Shown: positions 43,744-51,543 of the stretch, piece after piece
Layout: each line of letters starts with the position of its first letter
Numbering within the stretch: the first letter of the stretch is position 1
From: CALMFG01 sp963666035
GTDB taxonomy: Bacteria; Bacillota; Clostridia; Christensenellales; CALMFG01
DNA length: 64,000 nt
Assembly (NCBI GenBank): GCA_963666035.2
Contig: CAXXJI010000016.1
Span: 138,419 to 202,418, forward strand
Direction of reading: 5' to 3'
Notes under the pieces: model-generated
Seen by the model: the letters and a program-made list of their open reading frames with translations, nothing else
The model's database searches: none
What the model was told of the DNA's origin: nothing
Position numbers and translations under genes: made by a program

Positions 43744-43773
43744 ATGATATTTTAAAACAAAAGACGGTATAAT
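43744..43773 (+). promoter_or_regulatory. Promoter of rodA
   Basis: A perfect TATAAT at 43768-43773 with a weaker -35 (ATGATA at 43744-43749, 18-bp spacer). It lies in the loop of the hairpin above. Confidence 0.5.
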
Positions 43774-43809
43774 CTTTTTTGAAGCTGTAAAGGAGCCGTC
43801 TCTTTTTTT
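43762..43809 (+). terminator. Probable terminator of minCDE enclosing the rodA promoter
   Basis: AGACGG (43762-43767) and CCGTCT (43796-43801) form a 6-bp stem followed by CTTTTTTT. The long 28-nt loop contains the TATAAT of the downstream promoter. Confidence 0.45.
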
Positions 43810-43827
43810 GTAAGAAGACTTTATTAT

Positions 43828-44994
43828 ATGAAAAACAGATTTATTGATTTTAAACTTTTTAAATATTTGGACTGGCCGCTGATCGTCATGCTGTTCGGCA
43901 TCGCTTCGATCGGAATCATAGCGGTGGCCAATGCGACGGCGTCATTGTTTACAGGCGAAGAAAATTCGGTATCCGAAATCGTTGCGAATTTGGATGTCCA
44001 TACCATTCGTCTTCAGATACTCTGGTTTCTCATTGGTTTAACAGCCATGATTATCATGACCATTCCCGATTACACAGCCATCGGTGATTTCTATATCTGG
44101 ATTTATGCGATCAATATTCTTTTGTTGATTGTCGTGGTGCTGGCGTCTTCCGAAACACGCGGCATCAGCGGATGGTTTCGTTTCGGCGAGCGTGGTTTCC
44201 AGCCGTCCGAGGTGGCGAAAATCGCTATTATCATCACGCTGGCAAAAGTGGTTTCCAATATCACTGAAAACAAAGGGCGCATCACCACGCTGCGTGAAAT
44301 CATCCCCGTGCTGTTATACTTTGTTGTGCCGTTTGGGCTCATCGTCATCCAGCCGGACATGGGAACGGCTTCGGTGTATGTGTTTATTCTGCTCGGAGTC
44401 CTTTTGGTCTCTAACACCAGTTTCAAACTTCTGGGTTTGCTGGCGCTGGCTGGCGCAGTCGCTGTTTTCATCATCATCGTTTCAGGTTTTTTGGAGGATT
44501 ACCAGATCAGTCGGCTTCTGGCTTTTTTCAACCCTGACCTGGCCGAAGAAGGCGCCAAATATAATCTGGAACAAGCGATGATCGCTATCGGATCGGGCGG
44601 CGTCACCGGTAAGGGTTTGTTTGCCGCAGGCAACATGACTCAGCTCGATTATGTGCCCGAAAGTCATACTGACTTTATCTTTTCAGTCACCATTGAAGCG
44701 ATCGGTTTTATCGGCGGGCTGATTCTGATACTGCTTTATATGGCGGTGGTGTTTCGCTGTCTGTACCTAGCGATTCGTTCGAAAGATCATCTCGGCACCT
44801 ATATTATCATCGGTGTGATGAGTATGTTTATGTTTCATATTTTTGAGAACATGGGGATGCAGATGGGGGCGATGCCGATTACAGGCATACCTCTGCCGCT
44901 GATGAGTTATGGGGGATCGAACATGCTGACCACCATGGCGGCGTTCGGGTTGGTCCTAAATGTGGCCATGCGGTCTAAACGGAGATTGGAATAG
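43828..44994 (+). CDS. rodA: SEDS peptidoglycan polymerase RodA
   Basis: RodA polymerises glycan strands from lipid II in the elongasome. The 388-residue protein has about ten membrane helices. SEDS hallmarks are RGISGWFRFGERGFQPSEVAKIA near residue 110 (split in two by the helix start), VIQPDMGTASVYVFI, and PLMSYGGSNMLTTMAAFG near the C-terminus. FtsW is the main alternative. I prefer RodA because the gene sits with mreC, mreD and PBP2. ATG 43828 has only a weak AAGAAG Shine-Dalgarno. Confidence 0.9.
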   Translation: MKNRFIDFKLFKYLDWPLIVMLFGIASIGIIAVANATASLFTGEENSVSEIVANLDVHTIRLQILWFLIGLTAMIIMTIPDYTAIGDFYIWIYAINILLLIVVVLASSETRGISGWFRFGERGFQPSEVAKIAIIITLAKVVSNITENKGRITTLREIIPVLLYFVVPFGLIVIQPDMGTASVYVFILLGVLLVSNTSFKLLGLLALAGAVAVFIIIVSGFLEDYQISRLLAFFNPDLAEEGAKYNLEQAMIAIGSGGVTGKGLFAAGNMTQLDYVPESHTDFIFSVTIEAIGFIGGLILILLYMAVVFRCLYLAIRSKDHLGTYIIIGVMSMFMFHIFENMGMQMGAMPITGIPLPLMSYGGSNMLTTMAAFGLVLNVAMRSKRRLE

Positions 44995-45011
44995 AATAAA
45001 TAATATCGCTT

Positions 45012-45037
45012 GCGCTGGGGGATCCCGGCGCTTTTTT
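45012..45037 (+). terminator. Terminator after rodA
   Basis: An 8-bp stem in GCGCTGGG/CCCGGCGC (one T-G pair) with a 4-nt loop and six T. Confidence 0.8.
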
Positions 45038-45065
45038 CGTTTAAAGATTATTCACGAATAACGAG

Positions 45066-45095
45066 TTGACAAGCTGGTTTTTTTTATGCTAAACT
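45066..45095 (+). promoter_or_regulatory. Promoter of the iscR-iscS-iscU operon
   Basis: TTGACA at 45066-45071, an 18-bp spacer and TAAACT at 45090-45095 with a TGC extended -10. A short palindrome AGTAAATTACT follows at 45112-45122, possibly an autoregulatory site. Confidence 0.5.
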
Positions 45096-45147
45096 GCTAT
45101 CGATAAAACTTGAGTAAATTACTATGAATTATAGGAGGCGCAAAGAA

Positions 45148-45603
45148 TTGATTATTTCGACAAAGGGCAGATACGGCGTTCGAGCTATGTTTGTACTGGC
45201 GAAACGATATGAGGAAGAGGCGCTGACGAGTATCAAATATATTGCGGCTGAACAAGGGATTTCCGAACAATACTTAGAGCAGTTGTTTTCCAAGTTGAAA
45301 ACAGCTGGTTTGATTGAGAGCGTACGCGGACAGAAGGGCGGATACCGGTTGAATTCATCGCCGTCGGATATTTCGGTCGGCCAGATTCTGCGAGCTTTGG
45401 AAGGCCCGCTGGCCCCGTCTGAGTGTGTGGTGGATGAAAATGAAGTCTGCGCGAAGTCGGAAAGCTGTACCACGCATAATATGTGGAAAACCGTCTATGA
45501 CGGCATCAATCGGGTGGTGGATGATATGTCACTGGCCGATATGCTGAATGACTATAGAGTGAATCAAAACGAAATTGAGGATTGCGGGAGTCAGAAAAAT
45601 TGA
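45148..45603 (+). CDS. iscR: Rrf2 family transcriptional regulator IscR
   Basis: IscR senses Fe-S status through a [2Fe-2S] cluster and controls cluster-assembly genes. The 151-residue protein has the Rrf2 winged helix (STKGRYGVRAMFVLAK at the start, then LFSKLKTAGLIESVRGQKGGY near 50) and three cysteines spaced C-x7-C-x5-C (CVVDENEVCAKSESC), the expected cluster ligands. I choose TTG 45148 because AGGAGG at 45133-45138 precedes it; the ATG at 45124 lies before the Shine-Dalgarno. iscS overlaps its stop (TTGA). Confidence 0.92.
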   Translation: MIISTKGRYGVRAMFVLAKRYEEEALTSIKYIAAEQGISEQYLEQLFSKLKTAGLIESVRGQKGGYRLNSSPSDISVGQILRALEGPLAPSECVVDENEVCAKSESCTTHNMWKTVYDGINRVVDDMSLADMLNDYRVNQNEIEDCGSQKN

Positions 45604-46754
45604 ACAAAATATATTTGGACCATGCAGCGACAACCTATGTAAAACCAGACGTACTGGAAGCGATGATGCCTTATTTTTCCGAAAAATTCGGCAACGGATC
45701 GTCCATTCATTATGAAGGACGTGAAGCAAAAAAGGCGTTAGAGGCCGCCCGAAAAACAGTGGCGGAAATTTTGGGGGCAAAACCGACCGAAGTTTATTTT
45801 ACATCGGGCGGTTCCGAGAGCGACAACTGGGCGATCAAAGGTGCGGCTTTCGCGAATATGGATAAAGGTAAGCATATCATCACCACAGCGATTGAGCATC
45901 ACGCCGTGCTGGAAACCTGCCATTACCTTGAAAAATTCGGATTTGATGTGACGGAACTTGGCGTAGATGAAAATGGTTTGATTGATTTGGACGAGCTAAA
46001 ATCTGCAATTCGTGAGGATACCGTTCTGGTCAGCATCATGTACGCCAACAACGAAATCGGCACGATTCAGCCGATTGAGCAGGCGGCTAAAATTGTGCAT
46101 GAAAAAGGTGTGCTTTTCCATACCGATGCTGTTCAGGCGGCAGGTCAGATTTCGATCAATTTGGGTCAGAGTGATATTGACCTGTTGAGCATCAGCGGAC
46201 ACAAGCTGTATGCGCCAAACGGTGTGGGCGCGTTGTACATCAAAGAAGGGATCGCCATTGATACTCTGGTTCACGGCGGCGCACAGGAAAGAAACCGGCG
46301 TGCGGGCACCGAGAATATCGCGGGTATTGTCGGCTTTGCCAAAGCGTTCGAGCTTGTCAAAGCGAATATGGAAGCCGAAAATCAGCGTCTAACAGTGCTG
46401 CGTGACAAGCTGATCGATACGGTGCTCACGGAAATTCCAGAATCCAAACTCAACGGCCACCGGACCTTGCGCCTTCCAAACAACGTCAATTTTTCATTTA
46501 AAAATGTGGACGGCGAAGCGATTTTAATCAACCTCGATTTGATGGGGATTGCGAGTTCAACCGGTTCGGCCTGTACATCGGCTTGCACAGGGCCTTCCTA
46601 TGTTCTGCAGGCGCTGGGCATGGAATACCGATGGACCAACGGATCGGTACGGCTGACTTTGGGCGAAAGAACAACCGAATTGGATATTGATACGGTCATT
46701 GAAGCTTTAAAAGAAACGATGAACCGTTTAAGAGTGATTACATTTAAAGTTTAA
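45600..46754 (+). CDS. iscS: Cysteine desulfurase (IscS/NifS)
   Basis: Takes sulfur from cysteine for Fe-S clusters and thiolated tRNA. The 384-residue PLP enzyme begins NKIYLDHAATTYVKP. The PLP lysine is expected at K202 in SGHKLYAPNGVGAL, and the catalytic cysteine near C325 in STGSACTSACTGPS. HTDAVQAAGQ is also present. The start is TTG 45600 with GGGAG 9 nt upstream, overlapping the iscR stop. iscU lies 18 bp downstream. Confidence 0.96.
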   Translation: MNKIYLDHAATTYVKPDVLEAMMPYFSEKFGNGSSIHYEGREAKKALEAARKTVAEILGAKPTEVYFTSGGSESDNWAIKGAAFANMDKGKHIITTAIEHHAVLETCHYLEKFGFDVTELGVDENGLIDLDELKSAIREDTVLVSIMYANNEIGTIQPIEQAAKIVHEKGVLFHTDAVQAAGQISINLGQSDIDLLSISGHKLYAPNGVGALYIKEGIAIDTLVHGGAQERNRRAGTENIAGIVGFAKAFELVKANMEAENQRLTVLRDKLIDTVLTEIPESKLNGHRTLRLPNNVNFSFKNVDGEAILINLDLMGIASSTGSACTSACTGPSYVLQALGMEYRWTNGSVRLTLGERTTELDIDTVIEALKETMNRLRVITFKV

Positions 46755-46772
46755 AATAACCGGAGGAAAACG

Positions 46773-47138
46773 ATGTATAATGATGTTGTAATGGACCATT
46801 TTCAGCACCCGCGCAACGTGGGCGATATGGCGGATGCATCCTGCGAAGCCGAAGTCGGCAGTCAAGAATGCGGCGATACGATGAAGGTGTTTTTAAAGGT
46901 CAAGGGCGAAGTGATCGAAGATATCAAGTTTCAGACCTATGGATGCGCAGCAGCCATCGCTTCTTCCAGCATCGCCACTGAAATGGTTAAAGGTAAAACC
47001 ATTGCGGAAGCGAAGAGGCTGACCAAGAATGATGTGGTCGAAAAGCTGGGCGGCCTGCCAGAACCCAAAATTCACTGTTCGCTTTTGGCGGTGGACGGTA
47101 TTTTGGGCGCGATCAAAGCGTACGAAGAAAAGCACTAG
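46773..47138 (+). CDS. iscU: Iron-sulfur cluster scaffold IscU/NifU-like
   Basis: The scaffold on which IscS builds Fe-S clusters. The 121-residue protein has MDHFQHPRNVGDM at the start and three conserved cysteines: SQECGDTMKVF near residue 36, TYGCAAAIASSS near 62 and IHCSLLAVDG near 106. These are the cluster ligands. ATG 46773 follows CGGAGGAAAACG. No iscA, hscA/hscB or fdx gene accompanies it, so this is a minimal ISC operon. Confidence 0.94.
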   Translation: MYNDVVMDHFQHPRNVGDMADASCEAEVGSQECGDTMKVFLKVKGEVIEDIKFQTYGCAAAIASSSIATEMVKGKTIAEAKRLTKNDVVEKLGGLPEPKIHCSLLAVDGILGAIKAYEEKH

Positions 47139-47199
47139 ATGCGAAATCTGTTAAGATTGTGTGTAAAGTGTTAAATATTTATAAAGCCCGCAAAAATGT

Positions 47200-47228
47200 T
47201 TGAAAACAAAATCTGTGTCGTATATACT
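47200..47228 (+). promoter_or_regulatory. Promoter of the ireB operon
   Basis: TTGAAA at 47200-47205, a 17-bp spacer and TATACT at 47223-47228. Confidence 0.65.
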
Positions 47229-47272
47229 TTTTATAGGTTAGCATAACTATTTAAAAAGGAGGTGTCTCAATC

Positions 47273-47536
47273 ATGGCGAATATCGATGACACAATGAAAT
47301 TCACTTTAGACAAGGACGAGGCAATTAATCCGGCCAGAGAAATAATTTGGCAGGTGTGTGAGGCGATGGAAGAAAAAGGATATGACCCGATCAATCAGTT
47401 GGTCGGTTATATCATTTCGGGAGACCCCACCTATATCACCAGCCATAAAAACGCACGGTCGATTATCAAACGCATTGAGCGAGATGAGCTCTTGGAAGAG
47501 TTCATCGGCCAGTATATTGAAGAGCTGGGGAAATAA
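47273..47536 (+). CDS. ireB: IreB family regulatory phosphoprotein
   Basis: An 87-residue DUF965 protein; IreB in Enterococcus is phosphorylated by the Ser/Thr kinase IreK and tunes cephalosporin resistance. DDTMKFTLDKDEAIN at the N-terminus, with the threonines phosphorylated in the family, and YDPINQLVGYIISGDPTYIT are diagnostic. ATG 47273 follows AAGGAGGTG. In Bacillota ireB normally neighbours ruvX and a DUF1292 gene; here an aldo/keto reductase is placed between ireB and ruvX. Confidence 0.92.
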   Translation: MANIDDTMKFTLDKDEAINPAREIIWQVCEAMEEKGYDPINQLVGYIISGDPTYITSHKNARSIIKRIERDELLEEFIGQYIEELGK

Positions 47537-47544
47537 ACGAAAAG

Positions 47545-48492
47545 TTGGAGTATCGAGAATTCGGTCATACCGGCGTTTCGGTCAGTAGGCTCTGTTTTGG
47601 GACGCTGACGATATCGCCGATTCAAAAGAATTTAAATTTGCTGGAGGGCGCCGGACTCCTGCGCGATGCGCTGGAAAAAGGCGTCAACTTCTTTGATACG
47701 GCAGAGCTTTATGATAATTATGCGGTCTTGGCCGCAGCGTTTGCAAATCGGCCCGAAGCGGTCATTGCGGCCAAATGCTATGCATATGATGTAAAAACCG
47801 CGCAGAACAGCTTAAATCATGCTTTAAAAGGCTTAAAACGCGAATCAATCGATTTTTTTCTGTTGCACGAACAGGAGAGCGCGCTCACTTTAAAGGGGCA
47901 TCAGGAAGCGATTGATTTTTTTTTGAAAAAGAAACAGCAAGGCGTCATTAAAGCCTTTGGTATTTCCACGCATTATGTGGCGGGTGTCAACGCTGCCATC
48001 AAGCACGGCGGTATCGACATCATTCACGCGATATGCAACCAAACGGGGTTTGGCATAGTAGACGGATCGCGCGAGGAAATGGAAGCCGCAATTTTGAACG
48101 CCAGCCAGCAAGGGATCGGCGTCTACGGCATGAAAGCGCTGGGCGGTGGGCACTTGATTGGGCAGCGAAAAGATGCGATCAAATATGCGCTGAACGTACC
48201 GGGTATGGATGCGGTCGCGGTGGGCATGCAGAACACGGATGAACTCAAATACAATATCGCGCTGTTTGAGGGCGAAAGCCCCTCCGCTGAGTTGGAAAAA
48301 ACAACAAAACAGCAAAAACGGGCGCTTTTTATCCACCATGATTGGTGCACACAATGCGGGGCATGCATTGCGCGGTGCCAGCAGCGGGCACTCTCCATGC
48401 AGGGCGGCAAAGTGACGGTAGATGAAAATCGCTGTGTGCTGTGCTCCTACTGTGCGGCCGGGTGCAAAGAACTGGCGATTAAAGTGATTTAA
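47545..48492 (+). CDS. Aldo/keto reductase with C-terminal ferredoxin domain
   Basis: A 315-residue fusion. Residues 1-255 form an aldo/keto reductase barrel (EYREFGHTGVSVSRLCFG at the start; FFDTAELYDNY with the catalytic Asp and Tyr; LLHEQ with the His). Residues about 265-315 hold two [4Fe-4S] motifs, CTQCGACIARC and CVLCSYCAAGC. The two halves suggest electron transfer from an Fe-S centre; the substrate is unknown. This architecture is common in anaerobes. The start is TTG 47545, 8 bp after ireB, and ruvX follows after 13 bp. Confidence 0.88.
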   Translation: MEYREFGHTGVSVSRLCFGTLTISPIQKNLNLLEGAGLLRDALEKGVNFFDTAELYDNYAVLAAAFANRPEAVIAAKCYAYDVKTAQNSLNHALKGLKRESIDFFLLHEQESALTLKGHQEAIDFFLKKKQQGVIKAFGISTHYVAGVNAAIKHGGIDIIHAICNQTGFGIVDGSREEMEAAILNASQQGIGVYGMKALGGGHLIGQRKDAIKYALNVPGMDAVAVGMQNTDELKYNIALFEGESPSAELEKTTKQQKRALFIHHDWCTQCGACIARCQQRALSMQGGKVTVDENRCVLCSYCAAGCKELAIKVI

Positions 48493-48505
48493 AGGAGAAA
48501 TTTTT

Positions 48506-48928
48506 TTGAACCGAATATTAGCGCTGGATGTGGGCGAAAAGCGCATCGGCATTGCAGTGAGCGATCCGCTGCATATCACGGCACAGGGCCTTGAGAACTA
48601 TAACCGAAAGGGCACCGAAAGCGAAGATTTTGAATACATCACGGTGATCATAAAAGAAAAGCAGGTGGGTACCATTGTGTGCGGCAACCCATTAAACATG
48701 AACGGCAGTGTGGGCCCGCAAGCCGAAAAAGTGCAGGCTTTTGCCAAAGCGCTGAGTGAATATACCGGGCTTTCGGTGAAACTATGGGACGAACGGCTGA
48801 CCAGCCGTGAAGTGGAGCGCCTGATGATCGATGCGGACGTCAGCCGGAAAAGACGGCGAGAAGTGACCGATATGCTGGCGGCACAGCGGATTTTGCAGTC
48901 CTATATGGACGCACACCCCAGAGGATAG
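48506..48928 (+). CDS. ruvX: Holliday junction resolvase-like protein RuvX (YqgF)
   Basis: A 140-residue RNase H-fold protein, variously proposed as a Holliday junction resolvase or a 16S rRNA processing nuclease. RILALDVGEKRIGIAVSDPL at the N-terminus holds the first catalytic Asp, and LWDERLTSREVERLM carries another. The start is TTG 48506 preceded by AAAGGAG. The DUF1292 gene follows at once. Confidence 0.92.
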   Translation: MNRILALDVGEKRIGIAVSDPLHITAQGLENYNRKGTESEDFEYITVIIKEKQVGTIVCGNPLNMNGSVGPQAEKVQAFAKALSEYTGLSVKLWDERLTSREVERLMIDADVSRKRRREVTDMLAAQRILQSYMDAHPRG

Positions 48929-48942
48929 TGAGGATAAAAGAT

Positions 48943-49215
48943 ATGAAAGAAAACAGAAAGATAGAGCTTTTTGATGACAATGGACAAGCCTTTGAGGTGG
49001 AGCATCTGTTAACCTTTGAGCATGAAAAAAAGCACTACATCGCGTTCGGTGATATTGTGGAAAACGACGATGAAGAAGCGGGCGTCTATATCTTCCGCAT
49101 TCAGGAAAAAGCAGGAGAGGATATCGCATATATCCCTATCGAAAATCCGATAGAATTAGAAGAGGTATGGTCGGTTTTTAAAGATATTTTTTTTGAGGAC
49201 GAAGAAGAGGAATAG
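48943..49215 (+). CDS. DUF1292 family protein
   Basis: A 90-residue acidic protein of the DUF1292 (YrzB) family, with KIELFDDNGQAFEVEHLLTF and KKHYIAFGDI at the start and a C-terminal run ending FEDEEEE. Its function is unknown, but it is regularly found beside ireB and ruvX in Bacillota. I choose ATG 48943, preceded by GAGG at 9 nt. The GTG at 48928, overlapping ruvX, lacks a Shine-Dalgarno. Confidence 0.85.
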   Translation: MKENRKIELFDDNGQAFEVEHLLTFEHEKKHYIAFGDIVENDDEEAGVYIFRIQEKAGEDIAYIPIENPIELEEVWSVFKDIFFEDEEEE

Positions 49216-49233
49216 CCTGTAAAGAAAAAAGAC

Positions 49234-49261
49234 TTGACAGTTTTTAATAACCCGATATAAT
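49234..49261 (+). promoter_or_regulatory. Promoter of the ylxM-ffh-rpsP operon
   Basis: TTGACA at 49234-49239, a 16-bp spacer and TATAAT at 49256-49261, both perfect hexamers. Confidence 0.75.
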
Positions 49262-49264
49262 ATC

Positions 49265-49295
49265 AGTGTAAAGATTTTTCGCTTTACACTTTTTA
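49265..49295 (+). terminator. Terminator-like hairpin at the start of the ylxM transcript
   Basis: A perfect 9-bp stem (AGTGTAAAG at 49265-49273, CTTTACACT at 49282-49290) with an 8-nt loop and a T-run. The predicted transcription start (about 49268) falls inside the left arm. Only transcripts arriving from upstream would form the full stem. Confidence 0.65.
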
Positions 49296-49311
49296 TTGTC
49301 TGGAGACGGAG

Positions 49312-49644
49312 ATGTCCAAGGATTTAAACATCGGCGTGTTACTCGATTTTTACGGGTTTGCGTTGACCGAAAAGCAGGTCACAGTTCTTGGCATGTACTA
49401 TAACGAAGATATGTCACTCTCCGAAATTGCCGAAGAAGCGAGCATTACTAGGCAAGCGGCGCTGGATTTTATCAAGCGCGGAAGCGATAAGCTTACCAAA
49501 CTTGAAAAAGAGCTGAAGCTCTATGAGAAATTTGGTGTGGTCAGCAAGGCGCTGGCCGAGGCGAAAAGCTTTGCCGAAAAAAACGAGAATGCTGAACTAA
49601 CCGATACGCTGAAACGGGCTTTAAAAGTCTGGGAGGATGCATAA
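49312..49644 (+). CDS. ylxM: YlxM family DNA-binding protein
   Basis: A 110-residue helix-turn-helix protein of the UPF0122/YlxM family, thought to influence SRP gene expression or function. MYYNEDMSLSEIAEEASITRQAALDFIKR (about 30-58, read in two helices) is the sigma-region-4-like HTH. It is always next to ffh in Bacillota. ATG 49312 has GGAGACGGAG upstream. The ffh gene starts 8 bp after its stop. Confidence 0.9.
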   Translation: MSKDLNIGVLLDFYGFALTEKQVTVLGMYYNEDMSLSEIAEEASITRQAALDFIKRGSDKLTKLEKELKLYEKFGVVSKALAEAKSFAEKNENAELTDTLKRALKVWEDA

Positions 49645-49652
49645 ATAGATCT

Positions 49653-50980
49653 ATGGCCTTTGAAGGACTGACTGAAAAATTAAACGGCATATTCGCCAAA
49701 CTGAAAAGCCGAGGCAAGCTTTCGGAAAGCGACATTAAAGCCGCGATGCGTGAAGTGAAACTGGCGCTTTTAGAGGCGGACGTCAACTTTAAAGTGGTGA
49801 AAAGTTTTATCGAAGCGGTCAGTGAAAAATCGGTAGGCGAGGCGGTCTTAAAGTCCTTGACCCCCGGCCAGCAGGTGGTCAAAATCGTCCATCAGGAAAT
49901 GATTGATCTTCTGGGCAAAAGTGCATCCAAGTTGAATCTGGCACCCAATCCGCCGACGGTTATTATGGTTTTTGGTTTGCAGGGTGCAGGGAAAAACCAC
50001 GTTTTGCGGGAAAGCTGGCCAAGCATTATATCAAACAAGATACAAAAAGGTGATGCTGGTCGGCATGCGATACCTACCGCCCGGCGGCGGTGAAGCAGCT
50101 GGAAATTCTGGCACAGAGCGTGAAAACCGAATTCTACTTTGAGGATAAAAAATCGCCCGAAGTAATTGCGAAAGGCGCGGTCAAACAGGCGGAGAGAACC
50201 TTCTGTGATCTTTTAATCATTGATACGGCAGGACGACTGCATATCGATGAAGACATGATGGCCGAGCTTAAGGCGTTGGAAGCGGCTGTGAAGCCGGAGG
50301 ACAAGCTGTTGGTGGTGGACGCCATGACAGGTCAGGACGCGGTGAATATCGCCGAACGCTTTGATGAGATGCTGGATATCACGGGCGTGGTTTTGACCAA
50401 GATGGACGGTGACAGCCGGGGCGGTGCAGCCTTAAGCGTGCGTGCGGTAACAGGGAAACCAATCCTCTTTGCAGGCATCGGTGAAAAGCTGGATGATTTG
50501 GAAGTATTCCACCCGGATCGTGTCGCCAGCCGAATCTTGGGTATGGGCGATATGCTGACGCTGATCGAAAAAGCCGAAAGCACAATGGATACCGAAAAAG
50601 CGAAAGTGCTGGCATCTAAGATTAAAAAAAGCGAACTGACACTGGATGATTTTCTGTCCCAGATGGAACAGATGCAGAATATGGGTTCGATGGGCGACAT
50701 CTTAAAGATGATTCCGGGTGCAGGCAAAATAAGCGCCGCGGATATTGACGAAAAACAGATAGCCCGAACCAAGGCGATGATCCAAAGCATGACCAAAGCC
50801 GAGCGGGAAAACCCAGGGCTGATCGGCGGCAGCCGGAAAAAGCGTATCGCAAACGGCAGCGGCACACAGGTGTTTGAGGTTAACCGGCTACTAAGCCAAT
50901 TTGAAAACATGAAAAAAATGATGAAGCAATTTTCCGGTAAAAAAGGCACGTTTGGCAAACTGCCGGGTATGCCCTTTTGA
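49653..50980 (+). pseudogene. ffh: Signal recognition particle protein Ffh, broken by four clustered indels
   Basis: Ffh is the SRP54 GTPase that targets membrane proteins. The N domain (49653-49990) and the region from 50090 on (GTPase end with DTAGRLHIDEDMM, TKMDGDSRGGAALS and the methionine-rich M domain) are intact but in different frames. Between them I infer an extra A in 49992-49996, an extra G at 50014, a missing base near 50042-50048 and an extra G at 50062. Correcting these restores GKTTFCGKLAKHY, VMLVACDTYRPAAVKQLE and about 441 residues, normal for Ffh. As written, the first frame ends at 50093. Because Ffh is essential, sequence error is the likeliest cause. Confidence 0.9.
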
Positions 50981-51037
50981 CCGGTAAAATAAAAGCAAAG
51001 AAAATGCATTGACATTTTAGATGAAGGAGGAACGTTA

Positions 51038-51274
51038 ATGGCAGTTAAAATCAGGCTGAGAAGAGCCGGCGCAAAGAAAAAACCATTCTACCGCATTGTT
51101 GTGGCAGACGCCAGAAGCCCGAGAGACGGACGCTGTATTGAAGAACTCGGTTACTATAATCCGCTGACCAAGGACCTTAAGCTGGACGGCGAAAAAGCGG
51201 AAAACTGGATTAAGAACGGCGCACAGCCCACAGAAACCGTTCGCGAACTGATTAAAAAGAACGCGGCAAAATAG
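51038..51274 (+). CDS. rpsP: 30S ribosomal protein S16
   Basis: A 78-residue ribosomal protein with the conserved VKIRLRRAGAKKKPFYRIVV start and ARSPRDGRCIEELGYYNP. ATG 51038 has AAGGAGG upstream. It follows ffh and leads into khpA-rimM-trmD-rplS, the usual order. Confidence 0.97.
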   Translation: MAVKIRLRRAGAKKKPFYRIVVADARSPRDGRCIEELGYYNPLTKDLKLDGEKAENWIKNGAQPTETVRELIKKNAAK

Positions 51275-51315
51275 GTCTTGTTGACACGAGGACGCAGACT
51301 TAAAAGGAGTTCTGA

Positions 51316-51543
51316 ATGGAAGAATTGGTAAAATTCATTGCGAAGTCATTGGTGGACGATCCCGATTCGGTGACCACAACCGTTACCGAAAGTGACAGCA
51401 CTGTGACGATCGAGCTGCGCGTAGCACCCGACGATATGGGCAAAGTGATCGGCAAACAGGGCCGAATCGCCAAGGCTATCCGGACGGTGGTGAAAGCAGC
51501 TTCGGGTCGCGAGAAGAAAAAATATCTGGTTGAAATCATCTGA
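51316..51543 (+). CDS. khpA: KH-domain RNA-binding protein KhpA
   Basis: A 75-residue single-KH-domain protein (YlqC). The GxxG loop is in MGKVIGKQGRIAKAIRTVV. KhpA pairs with KhpB/Jag to bind RNA and affects cell division in several Bacillota. ATG 51316 is preceded by AAAGGAG. The rimM start overlaps its stop by one base. Confidence 0.93.
   Translation: MEELVKFIAKSLVDDPDSVTTTVTESDSTVTIELRVAPDDMGKVIGKQGRIAKAIRTVVKAASGREKKKYLVEII

Noticed and set aside
45112..45122. Palindrome AGTAAATTACT upstream of iscR
   Set aside because: Only 5-bp arms; too short to list as an operator by itself.
51009..51014. TTGACA just upstream of rpsP
   Set aside because: No -10 box at 15-19 bp; that position is occupied by the rpsP Shine-Dalgarno and start codon.
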